From: Prochlorococcus marinus str. MIT 9313
GTDB lineage: Bacteria; Cyanobacteriota; Cyanobacteriia; PCC-6307; Cyanobiaceae
Length of the DNA: 64,000 nucleotides
Direction of reading: 5' to 3'
Assembly (NCBI RefSeq): GCF_000011485.1
Contig: NC_005071.1
Span: 1,863,347 to 1,927,346, forward strand
Part shown: positions 49,232 through 58,060 of the stretch, piece by piece
Numbering within the stretch: position 1 is the stretch's first letter
How the letters are laid out: each line of letters starts with the position of its first letter
Made by a program: the position numbers and the translations under genes
The notes under the pieces: model-generated
The model's database searches: none
The model's input: the letters and a program-made list of their open reading frames with translations, nothing else
What the model was told of the DNA's origin: nothing

Positions 49232-50526
49232 TGCCAAGCATCGACTGTTTTAACAACCTCGAAGGCAGAGAATGGCTTAAAGCCATAAAAAAGAGAAGCA
49301 CTCTCCACTTCCAACGAAAGATTCAATACCTTCCTTTGATGCCAATCCAAAACCAAATTACTGGAGGAGGTAACCAGCAAAGATGATTCCTCAATTACAT
49401 TCAAATTATAGAGAGCAGAAACGATTTGCCGTGCCTCCTCAACCTCTCCCTCATCATTCAACACTGTGCCCAGATTCAAATAAGCATCCACAAAGTCAGG
49501 CTTCAACTCGATCGCCTTCCGATAACTCGCAATCGCTTCCTCGACGTCTCCCTCCTCTTTCAAGATATTGCCTAAATTCAAATACGCATCCGCAAAGTCT
49601 GGCTTCAAATCGATCGCTGTCCGATAACTAGCTTTCGCTTCCTCTGCTTCTCCATGATCTTTGAATACATGCCCTAAATTCAAATACGCATCCGCAAAAT
49701 CTGGCTTCAAATCGATCGCTTTCCGATAACTAGCTTTCGCCTCCTCAAACTCTCCATTCTCTTTCAATACAATCCCTAATCCAAAATACGCAGCTTCAAA
49801 ATCGGGCCTCAACTCAATCGCATTCCGACAACTTGCGATCGCTTCCTCAACCTTTCCCTCCTTTTTAAGAGCACTTGCAAAGTTGAGGTGCAGCTCTGGA
49901 GACTCAGGCGCGAGAAGCAGAGCAAAACGATATTGCTCTAAAGCAGCGTTGTACTCATACTTATCCTCCAACAACTTGCCATAGTTAATTCTTAGATTCA
50001 CATCTTGAGGGCTTGCTTCTATTGCTTTAGAAAATATCTCTTCAGATTCATCCAGCTTCTCTTCGTCAGCTAAGAGTGCTCCAAGGATGCTTGCCGCACC
50101 AGCATGAGCAGCATTGAGTTGCAAAGTATTCCTATACGCCTGCTTGGCCTCTTGGACATTCCCAATCTCCCTTAGAGCATTTCCAAAACAAAACCAAGAT
50201 TCTGGAATCTGCTGATTCCGCTGCAATGACTGCTGAAAGATACGAGCAGCTTCCTCATGCTGGCCAACCATGACAAGGATATTCCCCAGATTTATAAACG
50301 GGATCGGAGTACTATCATCTTCTCGAATAGAAGCCTGTATTAAATCAAAAGCTTGTTGCAGATTTCCACGATCTTTATAAATACAGCCAAGAAGATGCAA
50401 TGAATTAGGTTCCTTGGGATTCACTGAAAGGATCTGTATACAAATAGCCTCAGCAGCATCAAGATCCTTACTCTGATATGCCTTCACTGCTGCCTGCTGC
50501 TGCTGGATGATTTCTTCTGGATTCAC
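48451..50526 (-). CDS. TPR protein with Fe/2OG-type oxygenase domain (gene 2)
   Basis: 691 residues from GTG 50526, preceded at seven bases by a strong ribosome-binding site (AGGAG). Residues about 1-400 hold around eleven TPR units; about 430-685 is the oxygenase domain with metal ligands His531, Asp533 and His627. Against gene 1 the oxygenase part differs only by Thr/Ala and Phe/Leu; against gene 3 the first ~270 residues differ by a single Ser/Ala seen at NSLHLLG/NALHLLG. The protein is therefore a chimera of the two neighbours. Likely a TPR-targeted hydroxylase; substrate unknown. Confidence 0.83.
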   Translation of the reverse strand: MNPEEIIQQQQAAVKAYQSKDLDAAEAICIQILSVNPKEPNSLHLLGCIYKDRGNLQQAFDLIQASIREDDSTPIPFINLGNILVMVGQHEEAARIFQQSLQRNQQIPESWFCFGNALREIGNVQEAKQAYRNTLQLNAAHAGAASILGALLADEEKLDESEEIFSKAIEASPQDVNLRINYGKLLEDKYEYNAALEQYRFALLLAPESPELHLNFASALKKEGKVEEAIASCRNAIELRPDFEAAYFGLGIVLKENGEFEEAKASYRKAIDLKPDFADAYLNLGHVFKDHGEAEEAKASYRTAIDLKPDFADAYLNLGNILKEEGDVEEAIASYRKAIELKPDFVDAYLNLGTVLNDEGEVEEARQIVSALYNLNVIEESSLLVTSSSNLVLDWHQRKVLNLSLEVESASLFYGFKPFSAFEVVKTVDAWHFPPLFLKGEGDRANEKHLYRNGYLVEDEILPEDLCAEFVNGFEGANAMSAALIRAVSEKGVLGSVLGKIFKHTDFPHLVWNCIYFAKGPDDQAISDAWHYDNHYNVWTPKLMIYLNSQREEGGATEFVDASLSRRLSEETDYMGLIWQRESYADRVKGSVKDLGLDPATLDPDHYTFSPDHAGSGVWFCPSRVLHRGVSPKKGVRHVLSFSLTPLPHDCGWSIDQCVDKSIEILQDKINKGMQKSDVNPYWIPAEAGYA

Positions 50527-50615
50527 CAGGCAGCTCCTGCTTCTTACTATTTTACGACAACTTCATGCCTTGCATCACTTCCTGATGGTCTAGCAACACC
50601 TTCAACGACAGATAC
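49497..50615 (-). repeat. Long direct repeat B, copy 1
   Basis: About 1.12 kb matching 52098-53216 at a shift of 2601, covering the 5' leader (89 bases), the GTG start and the first nine to ten TPR units of gene 2. Differences are few except around 49640-49680, where one TPR linker differs (gene 2 reads LGHVFKDHGEAEEA, gene 3 LGNILKENGEFEEA). Confidence 0.88.
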
Positions 50616-50637
50616 ATCTCTAATGAGAGACAAGAAA

Positions 50638-53127
50638 TCATTGAAATTTCAGAGAGACGGGAATAAAAGATACTGAAGATATATCCGACAAATCAGCATC
50701 TCCCACAAATGTCAGGAAGCGACCAATAGACTCTTTTGCAAAATCAACAACAATCCTTCGCTCGTCAAAAACCACTGCCTGCAGAGCATTAATCTGGCAA
50801 CCATCAATCTCAAACTCCATTACAGGAGAGACGCTGGCTTCGCTTTTCAACGTAATGATGGCACGATCCAAAACAACAGAGGAACCTAGATCGAATGAAA
50901 TACGAATAATACATTCATTTACATTCGACTGCCATTGCAATAATCCATGCACTGAGAGGCGAGCATAAACAAGTGGAAGCTTATTCTCACGATATACCCC
51001 AAAGGCTTGCACGTCTCGAATACACAACTCATCTAACTCGACAGGGTAAGATTTAAGATCCTGATGACGTGACTGAATATTGAGCAGCAACTGAGAAAGA
51101 AGGAGAGTTTTAATCTGATCGCTTAAATCACCTTCCTCAGGCAAATGGACATCATCCGTTAACCATTTGCGCCGAGTCTCCAAGAGACCAGGATCCACCA
51201 AAAGACGATGCAATGAAAAGAAATATATTCCATACCTTAGGCAACACTCATTAAGACAATCGTTAAAATGTTTTGCCGCAAAGTTTCGATGCTCTTCAAG
51301 ACCAAAAGAATTAAACTGTGAGCCACTTCCATAAGGACCGCAAACAATAACGGGAAAGCCCTTATTCTTTATTTTAAGTACAAAGTCAAAGTAAGCCTGT
51401 GCAGAATTAGTTGCCACTTCCTTGATTGATTTTTGCTGAAGATATGCTTGCTTTACAATATGGGCTCGACAGTCAATTTCCCCAAAACACAGCAAGATTG
51501 CACTTGAATCAGAGTCGAGCCCTACAAGCTTCTCCTCGACGCGGCTACCTCCTCCACTGGAAGATTTCTCGCTAGCCAATTTAAACGCAGTAGCAGGACC
51601 AACATAATTAACTGAGACGCCTGGAATACCCTTAAAGGCATTAACGTGAGAGTCCCCAAAGGCAACAATCTCAGAAGCTTCTATTATTAACAGAATTTCT
51701 TCGATTAGATTGCTTTTTGGATTGACTCCTTCCAATACCTTGTCAGGCACTCTGCCTTCCAATGCTCTAAAAAGCTGGACGTAATCAACCAGATTAAATT
51801 CATTAGCCCTCGAGGAGAAGTATTGAATAGCCTCTTCTCTCCTATCAGCCTGAAAAAAGGCATGCCCTATTGATTGACGTGCATTGTAGTGGTTGTCGTC
51901 AACATCGAGGCACTGTTTCAAAGCAATCAAAGCACTGTCATGGTCTCCAGAATGACTATTCACTAAAAACAACTGATAATATGCCTCGGAAAAATCAGGC
52001 TTCAAATCAATCGCCTTCCGATAACTCGCAATCGCTTGCCCGACATCTCCCTTATCTTTCAAGATATTGCCTAAATTCAAATACGCATCCGCAAAGTCAG
52101 GCTTCAACTCGATCGCCTTCCGATAACTCGCAATCGCTTCCTCGACGTCTCCCTCCTCTTTCAAGATATTGCCTAAATTCAAATACGCATCCGCAAAGTC
52201 TGGCTTCAAATCGATCGCTGTCCGATAACTAGCTTTCGCTTCCTCAAACTCTCCATTCTCTTTCAAGATGTTTCCTAAGTTCAAATACGCATCCGCAAAA
52301 TCTGGCTTCAAATCGATCGCTTTCCGATAACTAGCTTTCGCCTCCTCAAACTCTCCATTCTCTTTCAATACAATCCCTAATCCAAAATACGCAGCTTCAA
52401 AATCGGGCCTCAACTCAATCGCATTCCGACAACTTGCGATCGCTTCCTCAACCTTTCCCTCCTTTTTAAGAGCACTTGCAAAGTTGAGGTGCAGCTCTGG
52501 AGACTCAGGCGCGAGAAGCAGAGCAAAACGATATTGCTCTAAAGCAGCGTTGTACTCATACTTATCCTCCAACAACTTGCCATAGTTAATTCTTAGATTC
52601 ACATCTTGAGGGCTTGCTTCTATTGCTTTAGAAAATATCTCTTCAGATTCATCCAGCTTCTCTTCGTCAGCTAAGAGTGCTCCAAGGATGCTTGCCGCAC
52701 CAGCATGAGCAGCATTGAGTTGCAAAGTATTCCTATACGCCTGCTTGGCCTCTTGGACATTCCCAATCTCCCTTAGAGCATTTCCAAAACAAAACCAAGA
52801 TTCTGGAATCTGCTGATTCCGCTGCAATGACTGCTGAAAGATACGAGCAGCTTCCTCATGCTGGCCAACCATGACAAGGATATTCCCCAGATTTATAAAC
52901 GGGATCGGAGTACTATCATCTTCTCGAATAGAAGCCTGTATTAAATCAAAAGCTTGTTGCAGATTTCCACGATCTTTATAAATACAGCCAAGAAGATGCA
53001 ATGCATTAGGTTCCTTGGGATTCACTGAAAGGATCTGTATACAAATAGCCTCAGCAGCATCAAGATCCTTGCTCTGATATGCCTTCACTGCTGCCTGCTG
53101 CTGCTGGATGATTTCTTCTGGATTCAC
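50638..53127 (-). CDS. TPR protein with SGNH-hydrolase-like C-terminus (gene 3)
   Basis: 829 residues from GTG 53127 behind the same AGGAG site as gene 2. Residues about 1-430 are around twelve TPR units. About 480-690 resembles an SGNH/GDSL esterase fold: IVAFGDSHVNAF with Ser493, FGEIDCR (550-555, block III position), and DDVHL with Asp658 and His661 as the DxxH pair. The last ~130 residues look like a beta-sandwich (VYARLSVHGLLQW; RIVVDFAKESIGRFLTFVG). Such proteins often remove or add acyl groups on glycans, but activity is inferred. The 5' part is a near copy of gene 2. Confidence 0.8.
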   Translation of the reverse strand: MNPEEIIQQQQAAVKAYQSKDLDAAEAICIQILSVNPKEPNALHLLGCIYKDRGNLQQAFDLIQASIREDDSTPIPFINLGNILVMVGQHEEAARIFQQSLQRNQQIPESWFCFGNALREIGNVQEAKQAYRNTLQLNAAHAGAASILGALLADEEKLDESEEIFSKAIEASPQDVNLRINYGKLLEDKYEYNAALEQYRFALLLAPESPELHLNFASALKKEGKVEEAIASCRNAIELRPDFEAAYFGLGIVLKENGEFEEAKASYRKAIDLKPDFADAYLNLGNILKENGEFEEAKASYRTAIDLKPDFADAYLNLGNILKEEGDVEEAIASYRKAIELKPDFADAYLNLGNILKDKGDVGQAIASYRKAIDLKPDFSEAYYQLFLVNSHSGDHDSALIALKQCLDVDDNHYNARQSIGHAFFQADRREEAIQYFSSRANEFNLVDYVQLFRALEGRVPDKVLEGVNPKSNLIEEILLIIEASEIVAFGDSHVNAFKGIPGVSVNYVGPATAFKLASEKSSSGGGSRVEEKLVGLDSDSSAILLCFGEIDCRAHIVKQAYLQQKSIKEVATNSAQAYFDFVLKIKNKGFPVIVCGPYGSGSQFNSFGLEEHRNFAAKHFNDCLNECCLRYGIYFFSLHRLLVDPGLLETRRKWLTDDVHLPEEGDLSDQIKTLLLSQLLLNIQSRHQDLKSYPVELDELCIRDVQAFGVYRENKLPLVYARLSVHGLLQWQSNVNECIIRISFDLGSSVVLDRAIITLKSEASVSPVMEFEIDGCQINALQAVVFDERRIVVDFAKESIGRFLTFVGDADLSDISSVSFIPVSLKFQ

Positions 53128-53216
53128 CAGGCAGCTCCTGCTTCTTACTATTTTACGACAACTTCATACCTTGCATCACTTCCTGATGGTCTAGCAACAC
53201 CTTCACCGACAGATAC
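52098..53216 (-). repeat. Long direct repeat B, copy 2
   Basis: Partner of 49497-50615, covering the 5' leader and N-terminal TPR part of gene 3. Single-base differences seen include the codon for Ser/Ala near 53005/50404 and a few in the leader (CATGCC/CATACC, CAACGAC/CACCGAC). Confidence 0.88.
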
Positions 53217-54310
53217 TCCTCCGCAGATGCATAAGGTTTGTGCTACAGGATCTACTTCGCCTGAACCTCTAGTTGTCGATTATTGATCTTCAGTATCGAG
53301 GCTTCTTTAGCAAATGACAGCTGATTGCATCAGCTTTTTGTAATACTGTAACAACGCTTGCTTATAGCAACCTGACTTACTCATCTTTGTCTTTTTCATC
53401 AGCTCTTCCTCCAGACGATGAAAGCAGGACTTCTCTCTCTGATTAAAAGAGATATTACTTATTGGTGTTTCCATCATTACCTTCCTGTCTAATTAAATGA
53501 TGTAGCCTTATTGGGATCAGAATCGAGATGGCGAGTAGAAGCAATCTGAGATGACAAGCCAAAGCACATTTAAAAGCTGCTTTTCTTATACCTTGAGCAA
53601 GATTTCATCAGACTCGATCCTTAATTTATTTAGGCTCCACACAGTTTCCATAGAGATCATAATCATTCAGGTCCTCTTTCACATCTTTTCAAGACTCTTA
53701 GAGAATTTAATTCTCAAAGGTCAGATTCTATGTATAGGAATTTTAGTTTTTGCTATTCAATCAGCAAATATTCCTGACATTCTCAGAATCTCTTACCCTC
53801 TACTCTATACAGATGAGTTGGAAGGCTTGACTGAGGGTCAGAAGAATGAGAGTAATGCTGCGTCATGTTGCACTGAGTATAACCCGATTACTTGCTGATT
53901 GGTGATGATTCTCCTTCCGTTTCCTACTCAAAGCCACTGCAGTTAAAGGGGCTTTTATTTCTTCAATCACGCCCATAACTCCGCATACAAGCTTCCAATA
54001 CCTAGTACTATTAACCGCAAACCAGGTGCAATTTTCACTTATCCAGGCACTCAACCCATCCACAAAAAATGCAAGGCACAGCAAATAAAGACTAAGCATA
54101 TTTTGCCCTACATTTACTCATATTCCCTCAACCAATTCACCAAAGGCTTCTCTCCCTATTGCCATCACGGATGCCATTGGCTCATCTAAATCTCACCGCA
54201 ACCTGATGCCACTCTTCTGGGATTTTATTGAGCCGAATGTCAAAGGCAAACGGCAGCTGTTGCTGTCCTGGTGCAACTCTCTCCTATCGCTTCTATTTCT
54301 TCTGGAAGAA
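53217..54310. other. AT-rich spacer between TPR gene 3 and the DUF481 gene
   Basis: About 1.1 kb of low-GC DNA. It contains the 56-codon small gene at 53307-53477. Two further frames are weak: 53551-53898 (+, 115 codons, Ile/Leu/Ser-rich with one hydrophobic stretch) and 53863-54099 (-, 78 codons, one N-terminal hydrophobic helix MLSLYLLCLAFFVDG, with AGGG a few bases upstream). At 54150-54355 the plus strand has a stop-free run reading HRNLMPLFWDFIEPNVKGKR with no good start, which could be a gene relic. None is strong enough for its own entry. Confidence 0.45.
53307..53477 (-). CDS. Small basic helical protein, possibly ribbon-helix-helix-like
   Basis: A 56-codon frame too short for most screens: MMETPISNISFNQREKSCFH, then RLEEELMKKTKMSKSGCYKQ and ALLQYYKKLMQSAVIC. 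An AGGAAGG ribosome-binding site lies two to five bases before the two tandem ATG codons. The middle (helix, KTKMSKS turn, helix KQALLQYYKKL) looks like the helix-turn-helix part of small DNA-binding or antitoxin-like proteins. No partner toxin is seen nearby. Fold and function are inference. Confidence 0.5.
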   Translation of the reverse strand: MMETPISNISFNQREKSCFHRLEEELMKKTKMSKSGCYKQALLQYYKKLMQSAVIC

Positions 54311-55312
54311 TTAAAACTCTGTACCGAGTTTAAAGTTGAACGTATTGTCGATAGCGGGTGAATGAAGAGCACTATAAATTGAACGCGCCACTAAAGACAT
54401 ATAGAATTTAGAGTCTTTTGAAGGGAAAAACTTTAGCGTACCACTCAAATCATTTCCTGCCGCCATGCCATTAACGAATGATCCTGTCAATTGATTTTTA
54501 ATTGACAGGCGAAATTTATTATTCACATCCCATTCTATAGCAGCCCCGATTGTTCCAGATGGAATGATCTCACCGCAGTATTTTCCCAATGCAATTCCAT
54601 CCGAAACGTAATCACCTGTGCTGCAACCAGAGCCGCCATCAAACCAGATCAGAGAAGGACCTAAAGAGACTCTTAAAGATAATTTCTTATGGTCTAAAAC
54701 CTTATAGCCAACACCAACTGAAAAAACATTCGTGTTAACGCCAACATCATTTAGTGCATTGTAAGTGTAATCCGTTGAGGCATATGCACTCCATTTAGTA
54801 GAAGATAAAATTCTGTCATAGCGAATAGAGAATGCGCCTTGATTGGTATCAATCGTTGACACACTTTCAGCATCTACACTCTTATCAAAGTCAAAGCTCG
54901 CCGAAGCATTCAACTCATGATTCGTTCCCTTAAAACGAGTGGAAGCTGAAATAGCATAACCAAATGACAAATCATCTCCCGTATTCGATCCGTCAATGCC
55001 TACGTCAACCGAGCTGAGCCATCGCGATGGAATGGGCTCTAGTTTAATCAAAGAGGCATCAATCTCAATACGGCCAAAATAAGGACTAAGCAGGACTTTG
55101 ACCTTATTGCTACTTTCTTCTGGCAAGTACTCGCCACTGACCACATCTCCGTTAATCAGTTTAAATGTAAGATTTTCAGCTCGTACATATTGAGGGGCGA
55201 TCATTGTGCCAATGGCAACAAAAGTACAAACCCTCTTAGCCAGCAAGGATGAAAGATAGGTCAAAGATGGGGCAATAGCACGATCAATACTATAAACGAA
55301 AACACCTCTCAC
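54311..55312 (-). CDS. DUF481 outer-membrane beta-barrel protein
   Basis: 333 residues. An N-terminal hydrophobic export segment (LLAKRVCTFVAIGTMIAPQYVRA, cleavage likely after VRA) precedes a short SH3-like part (FKLINGDVVSGEYLPEESS) and a barrel of alternating strands (AYASTDYTYNALNDVGVNTNVFSVGVGYKV; LSLRVSLGPSLIWF) ending in a terminal Phe (FNFKLGTEF), the outer-membrane insertion signal. Matches the YdiY/DUF481 family. The real start may be an internal codon nearer the signal peptide. Lower GC than the core genes. Confidence 0.78.
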   Translation of the reverse strand: MRGVFVYSIDRAIAPSLTYLSSLLAKRVCTFVAIGTMIAPQYVRAENLTFKLINGDVVSGEYLPEESSNKVKVLLSPYFGRIEIDASLIKLEPIPSRWLSSVDVGIDGSNTGDDLSFGYAISASTRFKGTNHELNASASFDFDKSVDAESVSTIDTNQGAFSIRYDRILSSTKWSAYASTDYTYNALNDVGVNTNVFSVGVGYKVLDHKKLSLRVSLGPSLIWFDGGSGCSTGDYVSDGIALGKYCGEIIPSGTIGAAIEWDVNNKFRLSIKNQLTGSFVNGMAAGNDLSGTLKFFPSKDSKFYMSLVARSIYSALHSPAIDNTFNFKLGTEF

Positions 55313-55897
55313 GTAAGCCTTCTAAGCCAAAAGACTAGCCCTTATATAGTCAATTAATATGTTCACTGTCAGCCCATAATCTGAGCCCACTCCTGCAGCG
55401 ATCTGAATTAGATTCAGAAGAATTGTCCTTAAATATTCAACTAAAATCACAAGCAACAGGCCACAGCATGGCAAATAAACCTGGAACAAACCATTCCAAT
55501 CAAGAACTCATGCATCACCATTGCAAGAGAGGCCCCCTTGGTCAAAGTGAACCAATGAGGGCAAACGCTCTTGAGCCATCAACTAACGAAAGACTCCATA
55601 ACTTCACAATCTGCGGTGAAAGCTCTGATTCCCTCTCTTACCGTTGATTAACATCGCCAACACCTTCCTCTAAAGCTTGAATCTCTGATCGATCCGTTTC
55701 CTTGAACAACTAAGCCAAGATTTTTACGCCCTACAGGCAGCTTGAAAAGCATCAGCAACTAAAGCGTTCTCTGATTGAGCTACACATTTTTTTGCTTGGC
55801 CGCCATGCTGTTGTTCAGAACCCATGTTCTGCAACAACAAAGCCATTGGTTCAACAGCAGCACCCAATAATCCCTCGTCAAAGCATCCCTCCCCATC
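55313..55897. other. Intergenic region before the creatininase gene
   Basis: About 585 bases. A plus-strand frame at 55423-55647 (74 codons, polar) has no family and no convincing ribosome-binding site. On the minus strand 55724-55846 could encode about 40 residues (MALLLQNMGSEQQHGGQAKK...), Gln/Ala-rich with a stop-free extension upstream, but without clear support. No promoter is called. Confidence 0.4.
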
Positions 55898-56686
55898 ATG
55901 TCCTCCACCCTGCCCAGCGCCGTCAGCAGCGTCAACGCCATTCGCCTAGCCCTGCGTAGCTGGCCAGAAGTGGACGACTATCTGAACCATTGCAAAGGCG
56001 TGATCCTGCCACTTGGCTCCACCGAACAACATGGACCCACTGGCGCAATTGGCACCGATGCACTCACCGCTGAAGCATTAGCTCTTGAAGTCGGCCGTCG
56101 CACAGGGGTGCTTGTCACACCGACCCAAGCCTTCGGGATGGCTGAACACCATCTTGGTTTCGCCGGAACGATGAGCTTAAAACCCGCCACTTTGCTCGCA
56201 TTGATCCACGATCTCGTGATATCCCTTGCCAACCATGGCTTCGAGCGGATCTTTGTGATCAACGGGCATGGCGGCAATGTCGCCACCACTAAAGCCGCCT
56301 TTGCCCAGGCCTACAGCAGCGCCATCAGCAACGACCTGCCCGTAGCATCCAAACTGAGATGCAAACTGGCCAACTGGTTTATGGCGGGCTCTGTCTTTCA
56401 CGCAGCCAGAGAGTTATATGGCGACCAAGAAGGCCAGCACGCCACTCCCAGCGAAATTGCTCTCACCTTGCACATAGAACCCAGTCTGCTAAGCAAACAG
56501 CGGCCTCTACCGGAGCCAGCCCCTGCAGGACCGATCCACGGCCCGGAGGATTTCCGCCGACGGCATCCGGATGGCCGCATGGGCTCAAACCCCTATCTCG
56601 CTAAGCCAGAGCATGGTGCCTCATTACTAGAGACAGCGGCTACCGCGTTGAGCGAAGATCTAACAAGCTTCCTTACCGCAGCATGA
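55898..56686 (+). CDS. Creatininase-family amidohydrolase
   Basis: Metal-dependent amidohydrolase fold of the creatininase/MftE/FAPy-deformylase superfamily. Metal-ligand motifs are visible: [27 protein letters not shown] (Glu and His, residues about 37-61; Asp in GTDA), [17 protein letters not shown], and Glu in [15 protein letters not shown]. 262 residues. The true substrate in cyanobacteria is unknown. Its TGA overlaps the ATG of gatC (ATGA), implying coupling. Confidence 0.87.
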   Translation: MSSTLPSAVSSVNAIRLALRSWPEVDDYLNHCKGVILPLGSTEQHGPTGAIGTDALTAEALALEVGRRTGVLVTPTQAFGMAEHHLGFAGTMSLKPATLLALIHDLVISLANHGFERIFVINGHGGNVATTKAAFAQAYSSAISNDLPVASKLRCKLANWFMAGSVFHAARELYGDQEGQHATPSEIALTLHIEPSLLSKQRPLPEPAPAGPIHGPEDFRRRHPDGRMGSNPYLAKPEHGASLLETAATALSEDLTSFLTAA

Positions 56687-56976
56687 GCAAGATCACCGCC
56701 AAAGACGTACGCAAAGTGGCCCAGCTAGCTCGCCTAGACCTGCCAGATGATCAAATCGCGACCTATACAGAGCAGCTAGAGAGAATCCTTGCTTACGTGG
56801 CCCAGCTTGAAGAAATTGATACCACGAACGTAAAACCCACCACGCGAGCAGTAGAAGTGGTGAATGTGACGCGTACTGACGAGGTCTCTGAGACACCAGT
56901 ACGCGAAGAACTTCTAAATCTTGCCCCTCAACGGGAAGGCGACTTCTTCAGAGTGCCAAAAATTTTGGCCGAATAA
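56683..56976 (+). CDS. gatC: Aspartyl/glutamyl-tRNA amidotransferase subunit C
   Basis: Small subunit of GatCAB, which converts Glu-tRNA(Gln) to Gln-tRNA(Gln). 97 residues: [20 protein letters not shown], the family pattern [20 protein letters not shown] and the C-terminal [14 protein letters not shown]. Its stop is immediately followed by the crtR stop on the other strand. Confidence 0.95.
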   Translation: MSKITAKDVRKVAQLARLDLPDDQIATYTEQLERILAYVAQLEEIDTTNVKPTTRAVEVVNVTRTDEVSETPVREELLNLAPQREGDFFRVPKILAE

Positions 56977-58017
56977 TCAACGTTTCTTGGGTTCTGGCAA
57001 GACAGCAGTGCGATGCAACAAACCAATCCAACGTCGCCGCCAGCGGCGGCTGGGAATCAATTTGGCTAGTGGACGCATCTTGCTACGACGTGTTGTATGG
57101 CTACGGACACCCAAAACAATGTCATAGAGAAAATTAAATCCATCGGATCTGCTTTCAAAAAATCCGAGTCGCTGAGGTGATCCCCTGGCATCCAATAGAG
57201 GTTTTGTTGCTTCGTAGGCCGGCTTATACTCAAACCAGGGAATAGAAGGCCATAAATGATGAACAAGATGATAATTCTGACCCATAATTAACCAATTCAT
57301 CATCCTGCTTGGATACACTCTGGCGTTATGCCAACGGTCTCTTGCAGTAAAGGGACGATGGGGTAAATAGTCAAAGAAAAGGCCCAGGGTGACCCCAACC
57401 ATTAAGGCAGGGCCAAACCAACAATTATAAACAAAATTCATGAAGTCAAAATGAAGACCAGCGATCACAATGGAAACAAACAAACCGCGCTCAAGCCCCC
57501 ACTGCATCAGCTCAAAGCGACGCCATAAGCGTCGTTGAAAGAAGAAATATTCATGATAGAAAAACCGCGGCGCAATCAACCAAAGCGGGCCAAAAGTGCT
57601 GACAATGTGATCCGGATCATTGTTGGGGTCATTCACATGTGAGTGATGCTGAAGGTGCACTCTTGTGAACACAGGAAAACTAAAGCCCAGCAAAATTGCT
57701 GAACCATGACCCATGAACTGATTAATCCAAGGATTCGGATGAGCCGCCTTATGACAAGCGTCATGGATCACAGTGCCTTCCATATGCAAGGCGAAAAACG
57801 CCAATGCCACCAGAACTTGCAAAGGCCAATCACCAAAACACCACTGCCAAATCGTTAGAGCCGCCAAGCCATAACCACCCAAAAACAATCCCACCGTGGG
57901 ATTCCAAGGGGAAGGCGGATCAAGGTACTCCTTCGGCACCGTTAGCTGTTGAGAGGCCGACTTGGAGCTGGCTTCAGCCTCAACAGGATCCGGGTTGGAG
58001 AGTACCTGAGTCATCAA
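56977..58017 (-). CDS. crtR: Beta-carotene hydroxylase CrtR
   Basis: Membrane di-iron hydroxylase that makes zeaxanthin from beta-carotene. Histidine boxes HDACHKAAH, HLQHHSHVND and HLVHHLWP are all present in the fatty-acid-desaturase-like arrangement, between hydrophobic helices (WQWCFGDWPLQVLVALAFFALHMEG). 346 residues. The last ~50 residues are basic (TTRRSKMRPLAKLIPSRRWRRR). Functionally linked with crtL at 5 kb. Confidence 0.95.
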   Translation of the reverse strand: MMTQVLSNPDPVEAEASSKSASQQLTVPKEYLDPPSPWNPTVGLFLGGYGLAALTIWQWCFGDWPLQVLVALAFFALHMEGTVIHDACHKAAHPNPWINQFMGHGSAILLGFSFPVFTRVHLQHHSHVNDPNNDPDHIVSTFGPLWLIAPRFFYHEYFFFQRRLWRRFELMQWGLERGLFVSIVIAGLHFDFMNFVYNCWFGPALMVGVTLGLFFDYLPHRPFTARDRWHNARVYPSRMMNWLIMGQNYHLVHHLWPSIPWFEYKPAYEATKPLLDARGSPQRLGFFESRSDGFNFLYDIVLGVRSHTTRRSKMRPLAKLIPSRRWRRRWIGLLHRTAVLPEPKKR

Positions 58018-58029
58018 ATGGAAACATAA

Positions 58030-58055
58030 CCCCTGATCAAACCAGGGGCTTTAAA
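58030..58055 (-). terminator. Hairpin between tRNA-Leu and crtR
   Basis: CCCCTG/CAGGGG 6-bp stem with a 7-base loop at 58030-58048, just downstream of tRNA-Leu on the minus strand. Only a short T-rich run follows, so a weak terminator or a processing site. Confidence 0.4.
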
Positions 58056-58060
58056 AAGGA

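Noticed and set aside
49497-52340. Regular direct repeats that could suggest a CRISPR array
   Set aside because: The spacing is 102 bases, the repeats are coding (TPR units) and there are no unique spacers or cas genes.
53551-53898. 115-codon plus-strand frame
   Set aside because: No ribosome-binding site, no family, Ile/Leu/Ser-rich composition expected from AT-rich non-coding DNA.
41956-55647. Lanthipeptide (prochlorosin) precursor genes, expected in this type of Prochlorococcus
   Set aside because: I looked in the small frames and gaps for a nitrile-hydratase-like leader ending in Gly-Gly or Gly-Ala followed by a Cys/Ser/Thr core and found none.
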